A program made the translations under genes and the position numbers. The notes under the pieces were generated by a model. That model did not search any database. It saw only the letters and a list, made by a program, of their open reading frames with translations, and was not told the origin of the DNA. Below, in pieces: positions 57,995 through 64,000 of a stretch of 64,000 nucleotides of DNA. The DNA comes from Rhizobium sp. RM (GTDB lineage: Bacteria; Pseudomonadota; Alphaproteobacteria; Rhizobiales; Rhizobiaceae), in the NCBI RefSeq assembly GCF_013390595.1, contig NZ_JACAWV010000022.1, positions 434,001 to 498,000 on the forward strand, written 5' to 3'. Numbering within the stretch: position 1 is the first letter of the stretch; each line of letters starts with the position of its first letter.

Positions 57995-58121
57995 AGGCGA
58001 TCGCTGTGGACTGCCTGCGTCCTCGTGGTTACTCAAAAATGCTGCGTGAAACGCACCATTGTCGGCAGGACAGCGGCCATTGGCACACCATTTCAAATCT
58101 ACTGGAAACCCGTAGTTCGGC

Positions 58122-58400
58122 ATGTTATATTTCGAGTGGGATGAGCAGAAGGCAGTCGCCAATCTTGCCAAGCATGGCGTCAGTTTTGAAACTGCGGCGC
58201 ATGTCTTCAACGATCCGTTTGCAGTCGATATTGAAGAACGTTCAATGGAGTACCACGAAATCAGAAGGCGTATTCTGGGACTTGGCAATGGATTGCTGCT
58301 GACCGTCATTTACACGGAGCGCAGTGAAAAAGTCCGCATCATCTCAGCACGAAAGTCAACGCGGGCAGAGCGTAGGGAGTATGAAGACGATGGGTGGTAA
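58122..58400 (+). CDS. brnT: BrnT-family toxin
   Basis: 92 residues matching BrnT, a RelE-fold ribonuclease toxin: FEWDEQKAVANLAKHGVSFE (4-23), AAHVFNDPF, the RRRILGLGNG strand and the end RIISARKSTRAERREYE. First gene of a toxin-antitoxin pair; the stop overlaps the next gene's start region. Confidence 0.9.
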   Translation: MLYFEWDEQKAVANLAKHGVSFETAAHVFNDPFAVDIEERSMEYHEIRRRILGLGNGLLLTVIYTERSEKVRIISARKSTRAERREYEDDGW

Positions 58401-58722
58401 AACAGATCAAACCGACTGGGCTCGTCTTCACGCGATGACCGATGAAGAAGCGGAAATTAATGCTCTGGCCGACCCCGACAATCGTCCTCTCTCCGCAGAA
58501 CAGTTTGCCGCTGCAAAAAGAATGCCTCGCATAAAAATCATTCGACGCGCATTGAAGCTGACACAAGAAGAGTTTTCGGCCCGATACCATATTCCGCTTG
58601 GAACACTTCGCGACTGGGAACAGGGCCGTAGCGAACCGGATCAGCCGACCAGAGCTTATCTTAGAGTTATTGCTGTCGATCCAGAAGGAACGGCCGCAGC
58701 GCTAAGAAAAGGTGCGGCTTGA
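58381..58722 (+). CDS. HTH (XRE/BrnA-like) antitoxin
   Basis: 113 residues. The N-terminal part is acidic (TDEEAEINALADPD), and the C-terminal helix-turn-helix is RRALKLTQEEFSARYHIPLGTLRDWEQGR (about 61-89), followed by the family ending. This is the HTH partner common with BrnT toxins, not the classic ribbon-helix-helix BrnA. Starts inside brnT; ATG 58390 is an alternative start. Such antitoxins bind the toxin and repress their own promoter. Confidence 0.85.
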   Translation: MKTMGGKTDQTDWARLHAMTDEEAEINALADPDNRPLSAEQFAAAKRMPRIKIIRRALKLTQEEFSARYHIPLGTLRDWEQGRSEPDQPTRAYLRVIAVDPEGTAAALRKGAA

Positions 58723-58729
58723 GCCTGTC

Positions 58730-59500
58730 ATGTCTCTGGCGACATTTAAGACGATGACTCCATACATTTCAATTTGCGTAGTCGGGGTATCATTGTTCTG
58801 GGCACCCGTTGCGCAGGCAACCTGCTTCGACGTCTCAAAGAATGAGCCTTCTGCGTTGAGCGGCCATCTTACCCATCGTATCTTCGCGGGTCCGCCAAAT
58901 TTCGAGGATGTTCAGAAGGGTGACGCCCCGGAACCGGGCTATGTCCTGAAGCTTGATGATCCGATCTGCCTTACCGGCGACGACTTTGCCGATCCGGAGA
59001 GCACATTTGATGAGGTCCAACTCGTTCCCGACGAAATGACCGGGAAGGACATGGCACGGTTGAGAGATACCGATGTCTTCGTTGACGTCGTCAAGCCAAT
59101 GCCGGCAATGACGGGACACCATCATCGGCCTCTTGTCGCCTGGGTAAAGGCAATTGCCCCAGCCCGCGACATCACCGAAAGTTACGGGACGGCAGCAACC
59201 ACGATTGAGGCTTTCTATGCGGCTCTGCAGTCCGGCGACGGCAAGCTTGCATCAACATTCGTCGTGCCAGAGAAAACAAGGAAAGGCGCCTTCAGCCCGC
59301 AGGCTCTGTCCAGCTTCTACGGATCGTTGTCAGAGCCAATCTCGTTGATCGATATCCACAAGGTCGACGAGACACACTTCTCCGTTCGCTATCGTTTCAC
59401 AAGTGGAAAGCGGCCATGCGACGGCTCCGCAGCGATCACCACAGTGAAACGTGACGGAAGAGATTTCATTCAGTCAATTCGCGCGGAGAATGGCTGCTAG
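58730..59500 (+). CDS. secreted DUF4431-like protein
   Basis: 256 residues. The N-terminal hydrophobic signal (ISICVVGVSLFWAPVAQA) has cleavage likely near AQA-TCF. The first part (SALSGHLTHRIFAGPPNFEDVQKGDAPE, then DPICLTGDDF) fits DUF4431. The second part, from about 150, is a separate fold with cysteines near the end. Starts 7 bases after the antitoxin stop; a GTG overlapping that stop and an ATG at 58754 are alternatives. Function unknown. Confidence 0.7.
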   Translation: MSLATFKTMTPYISICVVGVSLFWAPVAQATCFDVSKNEPSALSGHLTHRIFAGPPNFEDVQKGDAPEPGYVLKLDDPICLTGDDFADPESTFDEVQLVPDEMTGKDMARLRDTDVFVDVVKPMPAMTGHHHRPLVAWVKAIAPARDITESYGTAATTIEAFYAALQSGDGKLASTFVVPEKTRKGAFSPQALSSFYGSLSEPISLIDIHKVDETHFSVRYRFTSGKRPCDGSAAITTVKRDGRDFIQSIRAENGC

Positions 59501-59527
59501 AGCGCTTATCAAGCCTTTGTCATCAAA

Positions 59528-59553
59528 GGAACATCCCCGCGCATCGCTGCGTT
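59528..59553 (+). promoter_or_regulatory. sigma-EcfG (general stress response) promoter
   Basis: GGAAC at 59528-59532, 17 bases, CGTT at 59550-59553. Exact consensus, ending 34 bases before the ATG at 59588. Confidence 0.65.
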
Positions 59554-59587
59554 GACCTTGACGACAACCGATCGAGGTCTGGGGTAG

Positions 59588-59818
59588 ATGATGTTGCCAT
59601 TTGATAGACTGAAGCTGATGCAGGAGCCGGGGCGATGGCCACCGTTTTCGGTAAGTGAGCGAAAACCGCGCGAGTGGCTGCTGACAATCAGCGGTCTTGT
59701 TCTGCTGTTCGTGCTCTCGACAGCCATTGCTATGGGCTACCTCGTGACCCGCCACCCCGGCAAGGCGGAACCGAATCCCGGTATTGCGGAAGAGCAGCGC
59801 ATCGAGCAGGGAAGCTAG
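59588..59818 (+). CDS. 76-residue single-pass membrane protein
   Basis: About 28 polar residues, then one membrane segment at about 30-52 (WLLTISGLVLLFVLSTAIA), then a short polar tail. GAGG lies ten bases before the ATG. An exact sigma-EcfG promoter upstream supports a real, stress-induced gene. Convergent with the PAS-GGDEF gene. No family recognised. Confidence 0.6.
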   Translation: MMLPFDRLKLMQEPGRWPPFSVSERKPREWLLTISGLVLLFVLSTAIAMGYLVTRHPGKAEPNPGIAEEQRIEQGS

Positions 59819-59877
59819 GCAAGACGCGCCCTTCGACCGCCACACCATGTCCCATCAGAAAGCTTTTCGCAGCGTCG

Positions 59878-61779
59878 TCAGATAGCACCATTGGCTATGA
59901 GAATGGGAGATAGCTTTTCTTCAGTCCTCGCGCAGTCCCTGCCGGCGGCCTTGGCGGCATAAAGTGCTGCGTCGGCGCACTTTAGCAGTTCGGCTGGTTT
60001 TTCCGATGAGCCGCGATCCGTCGCAATGCCGATGCTGATGGTAACGACGCCCTTCTCACTGAAATGGTGTTCGATTGCCTGAGCCCGAACGGCGGCCACG
60101 GCCATTGCGCCCATCGCTATCGCTTCCTGCGGGAGAGCACGTGGCAATATAACGGCAAACTCCTCACCGCCGTATCTGGCAGTCACCGCACCTTCGAACG
60201 GCAAGAAAACACGGGACAACGCCGCAGCGACTTGTTGGAGGCACTCATCACCGGCAACGTGTCCGTAGCCATCGTTGTAAGCTTTGAAATGATCAACGTC
60301 GATCATCAGCACGGAAAGAGGCACAACCTTGGCCACCGCGTGCGACACTGCCGAGCGCATGGCGTCATCGAAGGCGCGGCGGTTGACCAGCCCTGTCAAA
60401 CTGTCGGTGCTCGCCAGTGCGGTCAGTCTTTCATTCAGATCCCTCAGGCGGTTCTCACGGTCGCGGTTTGCCGTGACGTCCGAATACACGATCATCACGC
60501 CACCGCCCTCCGTAGTGCGTGAATTCGCCTCTATCCATCGACCGTCAGCGAGTTTCACGATGCGGTCGCCATTGCGCATCAGTACGTCGGCAGTACGTTC
60601 GACAAGATCAGAAATGTTTCCGACAGCCTCAGGCTCTTCGCCGCGCTCAAGTGATGCCTGAATGATTTCCCTGAGACACTTGCCAGGCACCCGAACATCC
60701 GCAGTCAAAGGAAAAAGCTCGTGATATCGACGATTGTGGAGGACAAGAATTCCGCTCCCGTCAAACATCGCCAAACCGTCCGCCATGCTTTCAATAGCGT
60801 CGATCAGGGTCGTTTGCGTGCGTGCAAGCCTCTGTTCGAGCCGTTTCCGATCCGTGATCTCACGATTGTGCGTAACGATGCCAATGATATTCCCGCTCAC
60901 GTCGAGAAGCGGCGCCTTGAGTGTCGAAAGCCACGTCTCCGACCCGTTAAGCCCTATGAACTGTTGTTCCACGGTGACCGGACGACCGGAGCTGAGCACA
61001 AGTTCTTCCGGTTCGCGAAACATATTCGCAGTTTCGGATGGATAGTAGTCGGCATCGGTTTTACCGATCAGTTCATTGACCCCGGTCCCCATCATCTTCG
61101 CCGTTGCGGGGTTTGCCAGAAGGAACTGCCCGTGTTCATCCTTTGCGTTCAAGCAATCCGGAAGCGCCTCGATCACTTGCCGATAGCGACGGTTTTCGAC
61201 CGTGGCCGCGTGCCTGCGATGTTCCTGCACAATGGCGAGCCCCGACAGAAGGGTCGCGCCTGCGACGATGATCGCCAGCGGCCCGGTTGCGTCGAGTGTA
61301 AGCGAAGGCCAGTTGGCGACCGGGTACACAACGTAAAAACCCGCCGTCGCACTTACCCCGGCCCAAACAGCAAGGATGGCTGTCGCGCGAGTGGACGCAA
61401 GGTGATTTCTGAACATGTAATGCAGGACGACACCACCTGCGGAGGCAGCGACGATCTGCGGAATAGCGGTGTAAACGCCTGTGCCACCTGTCGACAGTCG
61501 CCGGATAACCGCCGTTGCGAATGGCAACACGGCTGCAAAGGGACCCCCGAAATACGCGGATATCGCCAACAGAGTGTACCGCGCATCGAGCAACACCCCA
61601 GGCAGCCATTCAAACGGGAGTGCCATGGTAGCAAGAACGCCACCCGCCATCACGACGCTGAAGATGGTGGTCCGTGCGGCCCATCTGAGCTGTTCGACGT
61701 GCCGATGGCCGAGTGTCCAGATTGACGTGGTGATTGCGACGACAGCGAGATTCGGAAGGAGTTGATGCCAGAGGCTCAT
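59878..61779 (-). CDS. membrane PAS-PAS-GGDEF diguanylate cyclase
   Basis: 633 residues. The N-terminal 5-6 membrane segments (about 5-185) include a block like the 5TM-5TMR_LYT domain (PGVLLDARYTLLAISAYFGG). Two PAS domains follow (about 195-315 and 330-440), then a GGDEF domain at about 460-620 with active site GGEEF in ARYGGEEFAVI. The inhibitory RxxD before it is absent (FEGA). The ATG at 61779 is preferred over an in-frame TTG 33 bases earlier. Likely makes c-di-GMP in response to a membrane or PAS-sensed signal. Confidence 0.87.
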   Translation of the reverse strand: MSLWHQLLPNLAVVAITTSIWTLGHRHVEQLRWAARTTIFSVVMAGGVLATMALPFEWLPGVLLDARYTLLAISAYFGGPFAAVLPFATAVIRRLSTGGTGVYTAIPQIVAASAGGVVLHYMFRNHLASTRATAILAVWAGVSATAGFYVVYPVANWPSLTLDATGPLAIIVAGATLLSGLAIVQEHRRHAATVENRRYRQVIEALPDCLNAKDEHGQFLLANPATAKMMGTGVNELIGKTDADYYPSETANMFREPEELVLSSGRPVTVEQQFIGLNGSETWLSTLKAPLLDVSGNIIGIVTHNREITDRKRLEQRLARTQTTLIDAIESMADGLAMFDGSGILVLHNRRYHELFPLTADVRVPGKCLREIIQASLERGEEPEAVGNISDLVERTADVLMRNGDRIVKLADGRWIEANSRTTEGGGVMIVYSDVTANRDRENRLRDLNERLTALASTDSLTGLVNRRAFDDAMRSAVSHAVAKVVPLSVLMIDVDHFKAYNDGYGHVAGDECLQQVAAALSRVFLPFEGAVTARYGGEEFAVILPRALPQEAIAMGAMAVAAVRAQAIEHHFSEKGVVTISIGIATDRGSSEKPAELLKCADAALYAAKAAGRDCARTEEKLSPILIANGAI

Positions 61780-62267
61780 CGATAGTCCATCATTTTCGCT
61801 CCGTAATGCCAAGATGGCATGACGACATGGTTTGCAAGCTCATGGCCAGCTTGATCACTATAACTGATGATCCAGAGGATGCGCCTATAGGTAACTGTAA
61901 ACACTGGAAGTTTCGTAATCGCTTACCCAGGTCGTCCGAGGCTAACCATACGTAAGGAACTCACAATTTCTTAGAACAGACTTTCTAGCGGGTATCGCGG
62001 CCGATGACAGCTATGAGTTATCGTGGATAACGTATGCTACTGAGTTATGAAAGCAGTGACGTGAGACGAAGCCAAATTGACGTCGCAAAGACGCACGTCG
62101 GTCGATAGCGATTTGGAATCATTAGGCATTCCATTGCTAAGGCAATCCCGAGCGCAGTCAAAACGCTTGCCTCTTGGGGCCGCTTGCGCTGTCATGGAAG
62201 CGGACCGTCCATCGCCAATAATGCTGTAGATTTCATAGGCGATCTCCACAGACGCCCCGCCATAACA
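61780..62267. other. intergenic stretch with no recognisable gene
   Basis: About 490 bases. A minus frame of 70 codons (62037-62249) has no family features. Probably holds the promoter of the PAS-GGDEF gene. I see no other signal. Confidence 0.35.
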
Positions 62268-63077
62268 TCATTGCTGGAACTTGAAGTTTTTACGGTCGTA
62301 CGCGTGCTCAAACCCCATTTTCCTCAGGTTCTCGTAGGAAATATTGGGTTTGCCAGCTGTGGGCACTTCTGTTTCTACGACAAATGTCGAAATGCCTTCT
62401 GCTATGCCGTAATCAGTGCGAGCCTGGATAAGCGCCTTTTGAACGCCGCGGTTCCGGAACTCCGGATGTGTGGTACCACCACCCAACCACGCATAGTTCC
62501 CAAACGTGAAAATGGCGCCAGTGCCGATTGGCGTTTCCCCATCGAGAGCAAAAAAACACCCCCACCCCTCTTTGCCGACAATGGCTGACCAAAGAGGGAT
62601 CAAGGATGGCGGGAAATTGAAGCCACTGCACATCATCGATCCGAACTGCGACGCCTCGCGAACGTGCACCCTTCGGGTACGGACAGGACTTGGTGCGCGA
62701 AAGCGCTGGGCAGCGGTGAATGTAAGCTTTGCCCAGCCGGGACCGTGTTCATGCAGATCCCTGCCCTGTATCCAGTTTTTCACCTCATCCGAGGCAGTAT
62801 CCATATTCAGTTGGAGGAACCGGTTGCCTGCCCTTCGTCGCATCCAGCCATATGCTTGATCGAGATCCTCGACAGCGCCTAGTCCCAGCACCCGATTTAG
62901 GCCGATCGCCGGCGCGCCTGGCAGGGAGATCGCGCACCCTCCGCTGATGGCAATGCAGTCGAAATGCTCTTCGGGCCGCAGATCCCTAGCTGAGATCCTG
63001 TGCAGACTGAGGAAAGCCTCAGCCTCAATGGCGTCTTCTTTCGTTGGGAATGAGCGTTCTGAAAACTGAGGATTCAA
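62268..63077 (-). CDS. GNAT-family N-acetyltransferase
   Basis: 269 residues, GNAT fold in the C-terminal half: FFALDGETPIGTGAIFTFGNYAWLGGGTTHPEFRNRGVQKALI carries the acetyl-CoA loop (RNRGVQKAL). The N-terminal half may be a degenerate second GNAT fold. Starts with TTG at 63077, with AGGAG seven bases upstream. Substrate unknown. Confidence 0.78.
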   Translation of the reverse strand: MNPQFSERSFPTKEDAIEAEAFLSLHRISARDLRPEEHFDCIAISGGCAISLPGAPAIGLNRVLGLGAVEDLDQAYGWMRRRAGNRFLQLNMDTASDEVKNWIQGRDLHEHGPGWAKLTFTAAQRFRAPSPVRTRRVHVREASQFGSMMCSGFNFPPSLIPLWSAIVGKEGWGCFFALDGETPIGTGAIFTFGNYAWLGGGTTHPEFRNRGVQKALIQARTDYGIAEGISTFVVETEVPTAGKPNISYENLRKMGFEHAYDRKNFKFQQ

Positions 63078-63137
63078 GATTGGCTCCTGAGCCGCCGCCC
63101 CGTGAAAGCCTAATGAAGAAAGACGGACGATTGTCGA

Positions 63138-63611
63138 CTAAAAACCGAATTCGCTGAGACCGGGGTGGTCATTCGGCCTGCGGCCGAGCGGCCACAGGAA
63201 ACGCCGGTCTTCGGCCTTGATGGGCAGGTCGTTGATGCAGGCATGCCGCTTTCGCATCAGGCCACTATCGTCGAATTCCCAGTTCTCGTTTCCGAACGAC
63301 CGGAACCAGTTCCCACTGTCGTCATGCCATTCGTAAGCAAATCTGACAGCTATTCGGTTGCCGCCAAACGCCCAGAGTTCCTTGATCAACCGGTAATCGA
63401 GCTCACGCCGCCATTTTGCAGAAAGAAATGCGACGATTGCATCCCTCCCCGTGACAAACTCGGCACGGTTCCGCCACTGGCTGTCCCTGGTGTAAGCCAA
63501 GGCAACCCTTGCAGGATCGCGACTGTTCCAGCCATCTTCAGCCAGCCTGACCTTTTCAACTGCGCTTTCAAACGTAAAAGGGGGAAAAGGCGGTCGTTCA
63601 GCGTCGATCAT
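63138..63611 (-). CDS. DUF1348 (NTF2-like) protein
   Basis: 157 residues matching DUF1348: [61 protein letters not shown] and [24 protein letters not shown]2-like fold; function unknown. Its ATG overlaps the stop of the PNPOx-type gene by four bases, so they form an operon. Confidence 0.9.
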   Translation of the reverse strand: MIDAERPPFPPFTFESAVEKVRLAEDGWNSRDPARVALAYTRDSQWRNRAEFVTGRDAIVAFLSAKWRRELDYRLIKELWAFGGNRIAVRFAYEWHDDSGNWFRSFGNENWEFDDSGLMRKRHACINDLPIKAEDRRFLWPLGRRPNDHPGLSEFGF

Positions 63612-64000
63612 CTCTCTGGGTTCTCCAACCGTGCACGTAAGTTCGCGTTCTCGATTTCCAATCGCTGCAGCCGCTCACGAAGCGGAGCGACTGCCTGCTC
63701 AACCTGCTGTTCCGTGTAGCGCGGCGTTATATGCTGCGGGCAATTCCAGTCAAAAGCCTCGAGCCGCAGCTTGAACACCCGTTCCGGCCTCCCCTTATAG
63801 GTTTGGTCGGACACCAATTCCGTGAGTTCCGGATCGGCATCAAGCGCCAGCCGCTCTACATGCACATAGATTTTGAGCCGGGCTCGCCGCACATAATCCA
63901 TCAGGAACAGGCAGGCACGATCGTTGACGGCAAGGTTGCCGGCACTGATGTATTGACGATTACCCCGATAGTCAGCGAAGGCCATTGTCTGCCGGTCGAT
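63608..64000 (-). CDS. PNPOx-family protein, 5' part outside the window
   Basis: The frame is open to the right edge: five codons (IDRQT) precede the internal methionine at 63985 and continue the family motif [19 protein letters not shown]. So this is the C-terminal 130 residues of a pyridoxamine 5'-phosphate oxidase-like flavoprotein. It ends in a coiled coil (about the last 40 residues: [19 protein letters not shown]). Coupled to the DUF1348 gene downstream. Confidence 0.85.
   Translation of the reverse strand: MDRQTMAFADYRGNRQYISAGNLAVNDRACLFLMDYVRRARLKIYVHVERLALDADPELTELVSDQTYKGRPERVFKLRLEAFDWNCPQHITPRYTEQQVEQAVAPLRERLQRLEIENANLRARLENPER

Overview
The window is a stretch of core chromosome from an alphaproteobacterium of the Rhizobiaceae, closest in look to Agrobacterium/Rhizobium. 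The basis is gene content and order that I recognise from that group: tgt-queA-two cyclophilins-coaD; ppiD-trpD-trpC-moaC-moeA; surE-pcm; tatABC-scpA/scpB-nagZ-SPOR protein-argS-dgt; erpA-xth-exoR; valS-popZ; and a B12-dependent ribonucleotide reductase. DUF982 and DUF3309 proteins, the ExoR regulator and PopZ point the same way. No phage, insertion sequence, CRISPR array or rRNA operon was seen. One tRNA gene (tRNA-Cys) is present.

Layout. 1-6.5 kb: the end of a PLP decarboxylase gene of the polysaccharide/exosortase-associated type, then a minus-strand block pabB, tgt, queA, two cyclophilins and coaD. 6.7-7.3 kb: three very small membrane-protein genes. 7.8-13.3 kb: ppiD and trpD-trpC-moaC-moeA, tightly coupled. 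13.6-22.5 kb: a diguanylate cyclase, a flavin-type PNPOx protein, a Kef-type antiporter and a DUF971 protein on the minus strand, then moaA, a DMT transporter, an MFS drug exporter, mobA and mobB. 22.6-38.3 kb: a long minus-strand run covering envelope division (LysM/LytM protein), protein repair (pcm, surE), serS, the Tat translocase, chromosome condensation (scpA/scpB), peptidoglycan recycling (nagZ), a 1000-residue SPOR protein, argS and dgt. 38.4-47.7 kb: erpA, xth, exoR, a FadL-type porin, valS, popZ and a second PIMT-like methyltransferase. 47.9-50.6 kb: tRNA-Cys, then a field of tiny membrane proteins, a lipoprotein, a DUF982 protein and a possible small RNA, then wrbA. 51-58 kb: a CinA/MoeA-type protein, a tandem universal stress protein, gpt and nrdJ with an NrdR-like box upstream. 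58.1-64 kb: a less conserved end with a BrnT/HTH toxin-antitoxin pair, a DUF4431 secreted protein, a small membrane protein, a PAS-GGDEF protein, a GNAT enzyme, a DUF1348 protein and a partial PNPOx protein.

The pattern I consider most worth following is regulatory. Four exact matches to the alphaproteobacterial general stress response promoter (sigma EcfG/RpoE2: GGAAC, 16-17 bases, CGTT) lie 27-35 bases upstream of start codons of tiny membrane or lipoprotein genes (6924, 48925, 49810, 59588). Weaker matches lie before two more (6713 and the DUF3309 gene). This suggests a dispersed set of sigma-EcfG-controlled small envelope proteins, several of them short enough to be missed by gene callers.

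Functional themes: molybdenum cofactor synthesis (moaA, moaC, moeA, mobA, mobB and a MoeA/CinA-domain protein) in three nearby clusters; cell pole, division and envelope functions (popZ, LysM/LytM, SPOR, ExoR, Tat, nagZ); and c-di-GMP synthesis by two GGDEF proteins, neither with a canonical inhibitory I-site. Starts were chosen by Shine-Dalgarno sites, overlap with neighbours and family lengths. All family names come from reading the sequences, without database searches.
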